From Anaerolineae bacterium (GTDB taxonomy: Bacteria; Chloroflexota; Anaerolineae; Anaerolineales; Villigracilaceae), in NCBI GenBank assembly GCA_030123675.1, contig JASJYH010000002.1:1-64000 (forward strand): a DNA stretch of 64,000 nucleotides, given 5' to 3'. Shown piece by piece: positions 18,589 to 28,840 of this stretch. Position 1 is the first letter of the stretch. Each line of letters opens with the position of its first letter. The notes under the pieces are model-generated. The model searched no databases. It was not told the origin of the DNA and saw only the letters and a list, made by a program, of their open reading frames with translations. The position numbers were made by a program, and so were the translations under genes.

Positions 18589-19080
18589 ATGAAACTACAA
18601 GAAAAGAAGATCATCGGAGAAAAACAACCAAACTCACGCGACTGTTTCATATGCGGTTTGGAAAATCCAGTCGGCCTAAGGTTGAAAATCTACATAACCG
18701 AACCGGGTGTAATTCAGGCAACCTATACAGCCCCGGATCATTTCCAAGGCTATCCGGGAATTTTACATGGCGGCATTACGGCCGCCCTCCTGGATGAAAT
18801 GTCCGGTCGTGCACATATGGATGATCCATCTGACACTCGTTTTATGTTTTCAGCCAGAATCGAGGTGAAATATCGAAGGACGGTACCGCTCGGGATACCC
18901 CTAACAATTATTGGCAAAGCAGGAAAATCCGTTGGTAAGAAAGCGGATGCCTGGGCTGGTATCTACGATCCGGAGGATACTCTTTTGGCAGAAGCGAATG
19001 CCATATTGATCGATATGCCCGATGGTGCAATTTCAATGGACGGTTTGGAAGCGTTAGGGTGGAAGGTATATCCAGATTAA
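18589..19080 (+). CDS. PaaI-type hotdog thioesterase
   Basis: CFICGLENPVGLRLK...YPGILHGGITAALLDEMSGRA. Confidence 0.8.
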   Translation: MKLQEKKIIGEKQPNSRDCFICGLENPVGLRLKIYITEPGVIQATYTAPDHFQGYPGILHGGITAALLDEMSGRAHMDDPSDTRFMFSARIEVKYRRTVPLGIPLTIIGKAGKSVGKKADAWAGIYDPEDTLLAEANAILIDMPDGAISMDGLEALGWKVYPD

Positions 19081-19215
19081 GGATTTATTTTAAAGAGGGG
19101 TGGAACTACACCATTATGGTTACACGCAACATTTTGTTGTGTTACGATACTAAATTGTGAAAATGATTAGGAATTTTTGTATACCTATTTATAGGAGAAT
19201 CGCTTGGAGTAGTTC

Positions 19216-19968
19216 ATGATTACTGCCTATCACAGACCAAAAACAATTCCAGAAGCGTTAGATTTACTAAAGCAGAATGATACCTTCCCGCTCGGCGGTG
19301 GCACGCTTCTTTCCCAGCTTAAATCTGATTCCATTGAAGTAGTCGATCTCCAGTCTCTAAATTTAGACACACTCAAAAAAAAGGGCAACTATGTAGTGGT
19401 TGGGGCCACAGTCACGCTACAACAAATTCTCAAATCTAGCCATACTCCTGAAGACTTGAAATCCGCACTGCAATTGGAAGCACCTTTAAACATCCGCAAT
19501 GCAGCCACGATCGCGGGCGCACTTGTCGCCGGAGATGGACGTTCTCCCTTTGTTACAGCTCTGCTGGCACTGGATGCCAAACTAACTACCCAACCAGATG
19601 ATGAACAAATTGAGATTGGTAACTTTCTGGCCACCCGAGACAAAGGGTCAATCCCAAATTTAATCTCTGCGATTACTCTTCCCACACATGCTGTTTTGGC
19701 TTTTGAGCACGTTGGCAGGACACCCAAGGATAAGCCAATCGTTTGTGCCGCATTGGCAAGTTGGCCTTCAGGACGATCTCGCTTGGCCTTGGGCGGCTAC
19801 GGGGTGGTTCCCTTACTCGCAATGGATGGGACTGAGCCCGAAGGGCTCGAATCTGCGGCTCGCAATGCTTTCAAGGAAGCCAAAGATGATTGGGCCAGTG
19901 CGGACTATCGCATGGATGTGGCAGCGACATTGGCAATGCGTTGTCTGGAAAAAATTCAAAGGGATTGA
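19216..19968 (+). CDS. FAD-binding subunit of molybdenum hydroxylase (YgfM/XdhB-like)
   Basis: YHRPKTIPEALDLLKQ, PLGGGTLLSQLK, LNIRNAATIAGALVAGDGRSPFVTALLALDA. Confidence 0.88.
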   Translation: MITAYHRPKTIPEALDLLKQNDTFPLGGGTLLSQLKSDSIEVVDLQSLNLDTLKKKGNYVVVGATVTLQQILKSSHTPEDLKSALQLEAPLNIRNAATIAGALVAGDGRSPFVTALLALDAKLTTQPDDEQIEIGNFLATRDKGSIPNLISAITLPTHAVLAFEHVGRTPKDKPIVCAALASWPSGRSRLALGGYGVVPLLAMDGTEPEGLESAARNAFKEAKDDWASADYRMDVAATLAMRCLEKIQRD

Positions 19969-19979
19969 GGGTCGTAGAT

Positions 19980-22900
19980 ATGAATATCACTTTGACGATC
20001 AATAGCAAAGCATATGAGGCAGATTTTTCCCCAAACGAAACCTTACTCAAGACGTTGCGCAAGTTGGGATTCCACGGTGTGAAGTTCGGTGACGAGGCCG
20101 GACTATCTGGCGCGGACACCGTCCTATTGGATGGCAAACCGATCAATGCCGGATCAATGCTGACGGCCCAAGCCGAGGGGCATAAGATTGTCACAATTGA
20201 AGGCCTGGGCGAACACCCTGAACAAGGTTGGAAGAAAACCGATGGGTTGCACGCTCTCCAACAAGCATTTATAGAGACAGGTGCGGTCCAGTGCGGATAC
20301 TGTACACCTGGCCAAGTGTTGGCCTCACAAACATTATTAGAACAGAATCCCAATCCCAGCGAAGACGAAGTCCGAGAGGCCATATCCGGGGTCTTATGTC
20401 GCTGCACAGGGTATGTCAAACCTGTCCAAGCTGTACTGCGGGCAGCAGCCCAATTACGGGGAGAGGGGTTTGATCCCATCGGAGGTGCAGGACTTTTCGA
20501 TTGGCCAGTTGAAAATCCATCCACACCGTTAGGGGGTGAACCACTTTCAAACTCCCCTTCAATAGCTACCCAGGTTGCTCCGAAAATAATTGTTGCCCCT
20601 GAAACAAAAAAATGGAAAACGGTTGGCAAACCTGAGATTAAGGTGGATGCCATCAAACTAGTCCAAGGCAAGCCAGCCTTCGCCGCGGATATAGAAAAAC
20701 GGGGCATGTTGATTGCCAAAGTGTTGCACAGCCCCCATGCCCATGCGCGCATCAAAAACATTGATACAAGCAAAGCCAAAGCCATCCCAGGTGTGGTCGC
20801 GGTACTTACTTGGAAGGACATCCCACGTGTAGTCTACTCTACCGCCGGGCAATCCGATCCGATCCCCGGGCCGCTGGACACCTTTTCGCTCGATAACAAG
20901 GTCCGTTTTGTGGGCGACCGGGTGGCATTCGTCGCAGCCGAAACGGTGGAAATCGCTGATATGGCGCTCAGCAAGATAGAGGTCGAATATGAAGCGCTGA
21001 GTGCGATCTTGGACTCCGAAGATGCGATGAAACCGGACGCCATCCAAATCCACGACGAGCCTGAATACGTCAATTTCGCCGATTCAGACCCATCCCGAAA
21101 CTTGGCCGCCGAAATCCGGATAGATATCGGTGACGTGGAAAAAGGCTTCGCTGAGGCCGATCGGATTTTCGAAGGCGACTATGTAGTACCAAAAGTCCAG
21201 CAAGCACACATTGAGCCGCACGTGTGTGTGACCTATTGGGACGAGGATGACAGGTTGGTTATGCGCACCTCGACGCAGGTGCCGTTCCATGTCCGGCGCA
21301 TGTTAGCGCCAGTATTGGACTTACCTGTCAAGCGTATTCGGGTGATCAAGCCACGCATCGGCGGTGGATTCGGGGGGAAGCAAGAAGTGTTAATGGAAGA
21401 TGTGCCCGCCCACTTGACGATAGCAACCGGACGGCCAGTGATTTACGAATACACGCGCGAGGAAGAGTTTATCGCTGCGCGCTCCCGACATCCGATGAAA
21501 GTGCACATGAAGACCGGTGTCAAGAAGGACGGTACCATCACGGCCAACGAAATGGTTGTTCTCGCGGATACTGGCGCCAATGGCGCCCACGCCCTGACTG
21601 TGACCGGCAATACAGGCCATAAATCAATGGCGCTGTACGTCGGCGATGGCAAATATCGCAAATCTCCGAATATACGCTTCTATGCAGACGTCGTTTATAC
21701 CAATACGCCCCCATCCGGTGCATTTCGCGGGTATGGCGTACCTCAGGGATTTTGGCCGCTGGATCGTCACCTAGAGAAAATAACACGGGAGATGGGCTTC
21801 GACCCTATCGAATTCCGTCTAAAAAATGCCATCCGCCCAGGCGAGTATCATCCGTTCAGCAAGGCCTGGAACGAAGGCCGAGAGCCGAGACCAGAAATTG
21901 TCCACACGGTTGGGCTGGAGCAATGTGTGCAACAGGCCAAAGCAGCAATTGGTTGGGACCAAAAATTCAACAACGAAGATTGGCGAAATGGACCAACGCC
22001 TGCGGACAATGGACAAGGTCCCGAACTAGGCAAAGCATCGTCTGCCGTCCAGCGTCCATCGCCACTTCGTAAGGGCATCGGTCTTGCAACTGTAATGCAG
22101 GGCACCGCCATCCCCTACTTGGATATGGGCGGCGCATCCATCAAAATGAATGATGATGGCTCCTTCAATCTGTTGGTCGGCGCAACAGATTTGGGAACAG
22201 GCTCAGATACCGTTTTGGCGCAAATGGCTGCGGAGGTATTGGGTGTCCCCTTGGAAGATCTTATTTGTTACTCATCCGATACAGATTTTACACCCTTTGA
22301 TAAAGGGGCATATGCGTCTTCAACTACTTATATATCCGGAACTGCAGTAGTGCATGCGGCCGAAAAGGTTGCGGACCGGATAAAAGTTCGCGCGGCAAAA
22401 ATGTTAGGCGATATTGATTCCCAAGAAATTGAACTTCGGGATCGAAAAGCTTATGGTCCAGATGGAAAATTCATCACACTTTCTGAAGTCGCCATGGACA
22501 GCCTGCACCGAAATGATCAAGAGCAAATTATGGCAGTCGCATCGTATGTCTCTCCAGTTTCGCCGCCTCCTTTCGGGGCCCAATTTGCTGAGGTAACTGT
22601 AGATATAGAAACTGGTCAAGTAACCGTAGACCATCTCGTCATGGCGGTTGATTCAGGTGTGATTATCAACCCCTTAACCGCTTCAGGGCAGATCGAAGGC
22701 GGAATGACTCAAGCCTTAGGATATGCTGTTTGCGAAGAGATGCGCTACAATGAAAAAGGGGAAGCGCTTGAACGCGATTTGGACCGGTACCATATTTTCC
22801 GCGCCGATGAAATGCCGGAGCTGACCACAATTTTTGTGGAAACATTTGAGCCAAGCCATCCATTTGGAGTCAAAGCTGTTGCAGAAATTCCGATGGATGG

Positions 22901-23009
22901 GGTTGCACCTGCTGTGGGAAACGCTGTGCGGGATGCAATTGGTATAGATATTGATGAAATTCCAATTACACCCGAAAAAGTATGGCAAGCATTAAAGCAA
23001 GGATTATGA
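19980..23009 (+). CDS. xdhD: Fused Fe-S/molybdopterin-binding hydroxylase subunit, XdhD-like (candidate selenium-dependent molybdenum hydroxylase)
   Basis: N-terminal 2Fe-2S fold with GYCTPGQ...CRCTGY; Mo domain IGGGFGGKQEV, FRGYGVPQ, SSDTDFTPFDKGAYASSTTYISG. ATG at 19980 preferred over ORF-track start 19890. Confidence 0.85.
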   Translation: MNITLTINSKAYEADFSPNETLLKTLRKLGFHGVKFGDEAGLSGADTVLLDGKPINAGSMLTAQAEGHKIVTIEGLGEHPEQGWKKTDGLHALQQAFIETGAVQCGYCTPGQVLASQTLLEQNPNPSEDEVREAISGVLCRCTGYVKPVQAVLRAAAQLRGEGFDPIGGAGLFDWPVENPSTPLGGEPLSNSPSIATQVAPKIIVAPETKKWKTVGKPEIKVDAIKLVQGKPAFAADIEKRGMLIAKVLHSPHAHARIKNIDTSKAKAIPGVVAVLTWKDIPRVVYSTAGQSDPIPGPLDTFSLDNKVRFVGDRVAFVAAETVEIADMALSKIEVEYEALSAILDSEDAMKPDAIQIHDEPEYVNFADSDPSRNLAAEIRIDIGDVEKGFAEADRIFEGDYVVPKVQQAHIEPHVCVTYWDEDDRLVMRTSTQVPFHVRRMLAPVLDLPVKRIRVIKPRIGGGFGGKQEVLMEDVPAHLTIATGRPVIYEYTREEEFIAARSRHPMKVHMKTGVKKDGTITANEMVVLADTGANGAHALTVTGNTGHKSMALYVGDGKYRKSPNIRFYADVVYTNTPPSGAFRGYGVPQGFWPLDRHLEKITREMGFDPIEFRLKNAIRPGEYHPFSKAWNEGREPRPEIVHTVGLEQCVQQAKAAIGWDQKFNNEDWRNGPTPADNGQGPELGKASSAVQRPSPLRKGIGLATVMQGTAIPYLDMGGASIKMNDDGSFNLLVGATDLGTGSDTVLAQMAAEVLGVPLEDLICYSSDTDFTPFDKGAYASSTTYISGTAVVHAAEKVADRIKVRAAKMLGDIDSQEIELRDRKAYGPDGKFITLSEVAMDSLHRNDQEQIMAVASYVSPVSPPPFGAQFAEVTVDIETGQVTVDHLVMAVDSGVIINPLTASGQIEGGMTQALGYAVCEEMRYNEKGEALERDLDRYHIFRADEMPELTTIFVETFEPSHPFGVKAVAEIPMDGVAPAVGNAVRDAIGIDIDEIPITPEKVWQALKQGL

Positions 23010-23062
23010 TAACTATCACCCTTCGGATCGGCCTTGTAAAATCCAATTTGGATTTATTGCAA

Positions 23063-23302
23063 ATGAATGATATTTTAGACAGGAAAGATATTTTAAGGTA
23101 CCCAACCCCTCAAGTTGAGCCCTCTGGGGGCATTAATTCCGATGGTAAAGTTGGCTCATTTGTCGCGCCCAATTTGGTCGCGATATTGTTTTTATATTTC
23201 TCCCAGCTTCATAGCACATCGCACTCAGATTTGCTATTACTAGGTACTGGGGTCATTGTTCTTAGCGTAATTTGGATCCTTACAAACATGGGGAGCAGAT
23301 AA
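23063..23302 (+). CDS. Possible small one/two-TM ORF directly upstream of the giant kinase
   Basis: Hydrophobic VAPNLVAILFLYF...LLLLGTGVIVLSVIWILTN; no recognised family. Confidence 0.3.
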   Translation: MNDILDRKDILRYPTPQVEPSGGINSDGKVGSFVAPNLVAILFLYFSQLHSTSHSDLLLLGTGVIVLSVIWILTNMGSR

Positions 23303-23306
23303 ATAT

Positions 23307-26300
23307 ATGGTCACCAGTAAGCAGGCGAAAGAAGCTATTTGGGATAATGAAGCACACTTCAGACAAATTGCTGAGGCGGTTGATCATGTCTTCACTATTT
23401 CAGATGTCAAGACTCGGACAGTCCTTTATGTCAGCCCCGCCTATGAAAAGATATGGGGAAGGTCATTGGATGAGCTCTATCGAGATGGCACACAGTGGGA
23501 TGAGGGCATTCACCCGGACGACCGCCCGCGGGTCATATCAGCCTGGGATAAATTGATCAACAATGGCAGCCAATTTGATGAAGAATATCGTGTCATTCAT
23601 ACCGATGGCTCAATGCGCTGGGTTCGCGGTCAACAATACCCAGTTCATGATGAGGGCGGCCAGGTCAATCGAATTGCTGGCATCCTCCAAGACATAACTG
23701 AAAAGGTTGAAGCGCTGGAGGCCTTGCGCGAGAGTAAAGAGCGTTTCCGTCAAATTACCGAGGGGATTAATGATGTTTTTGTCGTAACTGATGAAAAGAC
23801 AAAAGATGTGATTTATGTTAGTCCGGCCTATGAAACAATCTGGGGACGGCCGGTGGAAGAGCTTTACAAAGATGTCCGGCAATGGGATGAGGGTATTCAC
23901 TCAGATGACCGTTTGGGGTTGGAAAATTTTTGGGAAAGAATGAACAAAGAAGGTTATTTCGAAGAGGAATACCGGGTAGTACGCCCGGATGGCACTATGA
24001 GTTGGTGCCAAACCCGACAATATCCGATACGTGACGAGAGTGGCAATATCATTCGCGCTGCAGGGATTGTCCAGGATATCACTGAGCGTAAACGGGTAGA
24101 AGATGAGTTGGAAAAAAGCCAGACTCTCTATCGTCAGGCAGAAGAAATGGGAAAACTAGGGCATTGGGAGTGGGACCATATAAAGGATAGGATGATTTCC
24201 TGCTCAGAGCAATATGCTCGGATTTATGAATTGACGGTAGACGAAGCAATAAATAATTTCACAAGCTCTGAAGCGATACTCAGACAGGTCCATCCAGATG
24301 ACCGAGCACAATATGAAAAATTAATAGATGCTTCAGAAGAACAACACAAAGGAATAGATCACGAATTAAGGATTATCACTCGTTCTGGCGACGTACGCTA
24401 TATTCATCTGCGCAGTGAGTTTGTACTTGATGAAAAAGGAAAAATCATCAGGTCCTTTGGGACAGAACAAGACATCACTGCACAAGCGCAGCAACAAGAG
24501 CAACTGCAAGAAAGCCAGACTAAACTTCGCGCTACTTTAAACTCCATCGGCGATGCCGTCATTTCCACAGACACCAATGGGTTTATCGTCAATATGAATC
24601 CGGTCGCCGAGGACCTGACCGGTTGGAAACTTTCAGATGCGCAAGGTAAAGCACTGACCAAGATCTTCAAAATCGTCAATGCTAAAACAAATAAACGAGC
24701 CGATAATCCCGTCAAACAGGTTCTTACAAGCGGGAAAATAATAGGCTTAGCGAATCATACTATTCTGATTGCAAAGAATGGAAATGAATTCCAAATTGCT
24801 GACTCAGCTTCTCCTATTAAGGATAGTCAGGGCACAATCATCGGCGTGGTTCTGGTCTTTCGGGATGTCACCGAAGACTATCGCGTACGGGAAGAATTAC
24901 AAGAAAGCGAGGCACGCTTTAAGCAAATTGCTGATGTTATTGAGGAGGCGTTCGTAATATCCGATATAAAGACCGTGGCTATCTTGTATGCCAGCCCAGC
25001 CTTCGAGAAGATATGGGGGCGACCCGTCAGTAAATTGTATGAAGATATTAAACACTGGAATGAAGGGATTCACCCTGATGATCGTCCGAAAACGAAGAAA
25101 GCCTGGAAGCGAATGATAAAGACCGGCGAGCGCTTTGATGAGCAATATCGAGTGATTCGGCCGGACGGGACTATCCGTTGGGTTCGCAGTGAGCACTACC
25201 CGATCTTTGATGAGAGTGGGAAGGTCTATCGGGTCGCGGAGGTTGTCCAAGATATTACTGAGCGCTTGGAGGCCGAGGAAGCACTGCGAGAGAGCGAGTC
25301 TCGCTTCAAGTTGCTTGCAAATGAAATTGATGATGTATTCGTTGTATCTGATACCTTGACTGACACTTTCCTTTATGTCAGCCCGGCATTCGAGAAAATT
25401 TGGGGCCGACCAGCAAATGAGATGTATGATGATCCTAGAAAATTAGACATTGGAATTCATCCCGATGATGTAAAGCATATCCAGGATGAATGGGCACGGA
25501 TGAAAAAGGACGGGAGACAGTATGAGAAGGAATTCAGAGTGGTACGCCCGGATGGCTCTATTCGCTGGATACGTGGGCGTTGGTTCCCGGTCCGCAACGA
25601 GAGCGGCCAAGTCTATCGCGTTGCAGAGATAAATCAAGACATTACCAACCAAAAAGAAACCGCACTTGCCTTAAGGGAAAGTGAGGAAAGATTTCAACAA
25701 CTTGCAGATAAGATCGAAGACGTATTCATTTTAACGGATGTTGATAAATGGATTATATTGTTTGCCAATCCGGCGTTTGAAAAGATTTGGGGACGCTCAG
25801 TACAAGACCTTTATGAAGATGGTGAAAAATATAACCGGGGAATTCACCCCGACGATCTAAAGCGCGTCCAAAAGGCATTTAGGGATGTAGCCCGGCGTGG
25901 AGCCTTACTCATGGACGAGGAATATCGCGTGATTCATACTGACGGATCAGAGCGTTGGGTTCGCTCCCGAGCCTACCCCATCCATAATGAGAATGGGAAG
26001 GTCTATCGCATGGCGGAGATCGTTCAAGATATCAATGCCCGCAAACAGGCGGAATTAAAGTTGCAAAGAAGTCAGGCTCTATATCGGCAGGCAGAACGCA
26101 TGGGCAAATTGGGTCATTGGGAATGGGACCATCTAAATAACCGGTTAGTTTCCTGCTCAGACCAGTTTGCGCGGATTTATGAGATGACTGTGGAAGAAGC
26201 ATTGAAATTTTTCTCACACAAAAGGTCGGAATTAAACGTTATTCATCCCGATGACCGGGAGCGATACGAGCAATACCTACATGATTCTGAGGAACAAGCG

Positions 26301-28682
26301 GTAGGAATTAATATTGAATTCAGGATTATCACTAAGTCGGGCAACCTGCGCCATGTTTATCAACAGAATGAGGTTGTTCTGAATGGAGAAGGTAAGATCA
26401 CCAGGTCTTTCGGGACAGAACAAGACATCAGCGCCCGCAAGCAGGCGGAAGAAGCATTAGTCCGTCGGGCCGAGGAATTGGCCGCATTATATAAGACCTC
26501 ACTGGAAATTGGCGCCCAAACTGATTTAAAAACTTTACTGAACACAATCATACACAGTGGAACCGACTTGGTGAACGCCTCAGCTGGAGGTATTTTGTTA
26601 TTGGAACCTGACGGAGAGTCACTCAAGCTGACAGCAGCATATAATCTGGTCAACCATCCCAAACACCTAATTCTTTACATGGGGGAAGGTGTAGCAGGCC
26701 GGGTCGCTGAGAGTGGTCAACCGCTAGCAATATCAGATTATCAAAATTGGGCCGGGCGTATTCCTGCCTTATCGGATGCAACCATACAACGAGTTGTATG
26801 TGTCCCTTTGAAACTTGGCCAAGACATCATCGGTGTATTAAGTGTATCGGATGATGTAAAAAATGATCCATTTAATGAGAACGATGTCCAGGTGCTCAGT
26901 TCGTTTGCTGCCCAAGCTGTAATTGCCATCGATAATGCACGGTCTTTTGAACGCATTCAACAGTCCACAAAAGAGATGACGATGCTATTCCATGGCAGCC
27001 AAACTCTCAGTAACGAATTACATGGTGTTGAAGACATCGCAAAAATTAGTGCCAATTTATTCATTGAAATGATCCCTACGTTCAGTAATGCTTATCAATA
27101 TCCTGAATGTGAAATATCTCTGTTTGATCCTGAGAAAAATACCCTGCGAGTTATAGCTTCATTTTCCTTAGAAGATGATGAAGTGACAATTCGCGAGGAT
27201 AAAGAAGAAATTGGCCATGTGTACTCTTGTGAGGGATACCCCGCCACCATGCACGCCCTAGAAAACCTGTTACCTCTGACTGTTCGTGCCAGTGATCCCA
27301 AAGCCGATCCGGCAGAATTAGCATTCTTGAAAGAACATGAAATGGCCTCTGTTGTGGCCTTGCCGTTGGTAGTTAAAGGAAAAGCCATTGGTCTGGTCGA
27401 ACTCAATAGCTATGATAAAGAGCTAAAACTAACCCAAGCAGAAATAAACCTGGCTATGACTCTTGCAAACCAGGCAGCGGTGGCTATAGAAAACGCGCTG
27501 GTATTTGAGGAGCTGAACCAAGCACAAAGTTACATCACAAACATCATCAATTCCATGCCATCCGTTTTGGTAGGTGTGGATGCTGATGGAAATATAACGC
27601 AATGGAACGATGAAGCACACCGAAAAACAGGACTATCAGCCAAACAAGCGTTCGGCCTTCCACTCGGTGATGCATTTCCGCGCCTAGAATATGAAATGGA
27701 TCGCGTACATAAAGCTATGAAGACGCTAGAAGTGCAATCGAATAACCATCGGGAATACGAAGTGGATGGCCATACTCATTACGAAGATATAACTGTATAT
27801 CCTTTGATTGCCGAGGGGATGTCTGGAGCAGTCATCCGCGTGGATGATGTTACGGAACAAGTCCGACTTGAAGAAATGATGATCCAAAGCGAGAAAATGC
27901 TCTCTGTTGGTGGATTGGCGGTTGGGATGGCCCACGAAATAAACAACCCCTTAGCTGGGATGGTACAAACTGCCAGTGTGGTTAAAAATCGGTTAAGTCA
28001 AAATATTCCAGCTAACAGAACTGCTGCCTTAAAAGCTGGCACAACAATAGAAGCAATCCGCGAGTATATGGAGAGCCGCGGAATTCCACGAATGCTGGAA
28101 GCAATCAACGAGTCTGGTGGCCGTGCAGGCAGCATCGTAGACAACATGCTTAGCTTTGCACGCCGGGGTAACACAGTAATCTCATCTATCGATATGCCAG
28201 AACTGCTTGAAATGGCCCTGGAATTAGCCGCCACTGACTACGATTTGAAAAAACAATATGATTTTAAAAACATCGAGATAGTAAAAGAATACGAAGCAGA
28301 CCTACCTTTGGTGCTATGTGAAGGGAACAAGATCCAGCAAGTGTTGTTGAATATCCTGCAAAATGGGGCCCAAGCTATGCAAGAGAATTTTAAGCTTGAG
28401 CCTGGCAAAACCCCACGCTTTATCCTACGGTTGGCAAAAGAAACAAAAAATGAGCAATTAAAAATAGAAATAGAGGATAACGGCATCGGCATGGATGAAT
28501 ATACTCGAAAAAGAGTGTTTGAACCTTTCTTTACAACCAAACCAGTCGGCGAAGGTACCGGCTTGGGATTAAGCGTATCCTATTTTATTGTTACGGAAAA
28601 TCACGGTGGCCAAATGGATGTGGAATCGGAACCTGGCAAAGGCACGACTTTCATTGTCCGCTTGCCGTTTGAGAAAGGTTAA
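23307..28682 (+). CDS. Giant sensor histidine kinase with about 9 PAS and 2 GAF domains
   Basis: Repeated (Y/A)SPA(Y/F)EKIWGR...HPDD...RVIRPDGTIRWVR...VQDITER units; H-box GMAHEINNPLAGM; N/G boxes QQVLLNILQNGAQAM, DNGIGMD, GTGLGLSVSY. Confidence 0.93.
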   Translation: MVTSKQAKEAIWDNEAHFRQIAEAVDHVFTISDVKTRTVLYVSPAYEKIWGRSLDELYRDGTQWDEGIHPDDRPRVISAWDKLINNGSQFDEEYRVIHTDGSMRWVRGQQYPVHDEGGQVNRIAGILQDITEKVEALEALRESKERFRQITEGINDVFVVTDEKTKDVIYVSPAYETIWGRPVEELYKDVRQWDEGIHSDDRLGLENFWERMNKEGYFEEEYRVVRPDGTMSWCQTRQYPIRDESGNIIRAAGIVQDITERKRVEDELEKSQTLYRQAEEMGKLGHWEWDHIKDRMISCSEQYARIYELTVDEAINNFTSSEAILRQVHPDDRAQYEKLIDASEEQHKGIDHELRIITRSGDVRYIHLRSEFVLDEKGKIIRSFGTEQDITAQAQQQEQLQESQTKLRATLNSIGDAVISTDTNGFIVNMNPVAEDLTGWKLSDAQGKALTKIFKIVNAKTNKRADNPVKQVLTSGKIIGLANHTILIAKNGNEFQIADSASPIKDSQGTIIGVVLVFRDVTEDYRVREELQESEARFKQIADVIEEAFVISDIKTVAILYASPAFEKIWGRPVSKLYEDIKHWNEGIHPDDRPKTKKAWKRMIKTGERFDEQYRVIRPDGTIRWVRSEHYPIFDESGKVYRVAEVVQDITERLEAEEALRESESRFKLLANEIDDVFVVSDTLTDTFLYVSPAFEKIWGRPANEMYDDPRKLDIGIHPDDVKHIQDEWARMKKDGRQYEKEFRVVRPDGSIRWIRGRWFPVRNESGQVYRVAEINQDITNQKETALALRESEERFQQLADKIEDVFILTDVDKWIILFANPAFEKIWGRSVQDLYEDGEKYNRGIHPDDLKRVQKAFRDVARRGALLMDEEYRVIHTDGSERWVRSRAYPIHNENGKVYRMAEIVQDINARKQAELKLQRSQALYRQAERMGKLGHWEWDHLNNRLVSCSDQFARIYEMTVEEALKFFSHKRSELNVIHPDDRERYEQYLHDSEEQAVGINIEFRIITKSGNLRHVYQQNEVVLNGEGKITRSFGTEQDISARKQAEEALVRRAEELAALYKTSLEIGAQTDLKTLLNTIIHSGTDLVNASAGGILLLEPDGESLKLTAAYNLVNHPKHLILYMGEGVAGRVAESGQPLAISDYQNWAGRIPALSDATIQRVVCVPLKLGQDIIGVLSVSDDVKNDPFNENDVQVLSSFAAQAVIAIDNARSFERIQQSTKEMTMLFHGSQTLSNELHGVEDIAKISANLFIEMIPTFSNAYQYPECEISLFDPEKNTLRVIASFSLEDDEVTIREDKEEIGHVYSCEGYPATMHALENLLPLTVRASDPKADPAELAFLKEHEMASVVALPLVVKGKAIGLVELNSYDKELKLTQAEINLAMTLANQAAVAIENALVFEELNQAQSYITNIINSMPSVLVGVDADGNITQWNDEAHRKTGLSAKQAFGLPLGDAFPRLEYEMDRVHKAMKTLEVQSNNHREYEVDGHTHYEDITVYPLIAEGMSGAVIRVDDVTEQVRLEEMMIQSEKMLSVGGLAVGMAHEINNPLAGMVQTASVVKNRLSQNIPANRTAALKAGTTIEAIREYMESRGIPRMLEAINESGGRAGSIVDNMLSFARRGNTVISSIDMPELLEMALELAATDYDLKKQYDFKNIEIVKEYEADLPLVLCEGNKIQQVLLNILQNGAQAMQENFKLEPGKTPRFILRLAKETKNEQLKIEIEDNGIGMDEYTRKRVFEPFFTTKPVGEGTGLGLSVSYFIVTENHGGQMDVESEPGKGTTFIVRLPFEKG

Positions 28683-28840
28683 GACGAGGAATAAAACCTT
28701 GAGACTCATTTTACTAGTCCTTGACATTTGTCTTACAACTTCAAGAAATGAAGTATATTAAATGTTAATAAATGCCCGATTATTAGATTGCTGTAAGTGA
28801 CGATGTTTGATTTCTAATTTTTCCTATATCGCCGCATAAG

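Noticed and set aside
19871-20821. 316-aa minus-strand ORF antisense to the XdhD-like gene
   Set aside because: Shadow ORF of a well-conserved coding gene; composition is an antisense artefact. Same reasoning for 29423-30136, 43412-43957 and 43994-44713.
28721-28760. TTGACA...TATATT promoter before the second kinase
   Set aside because: Spacer of about 27 nt is too long for a sigma70-type promoter.
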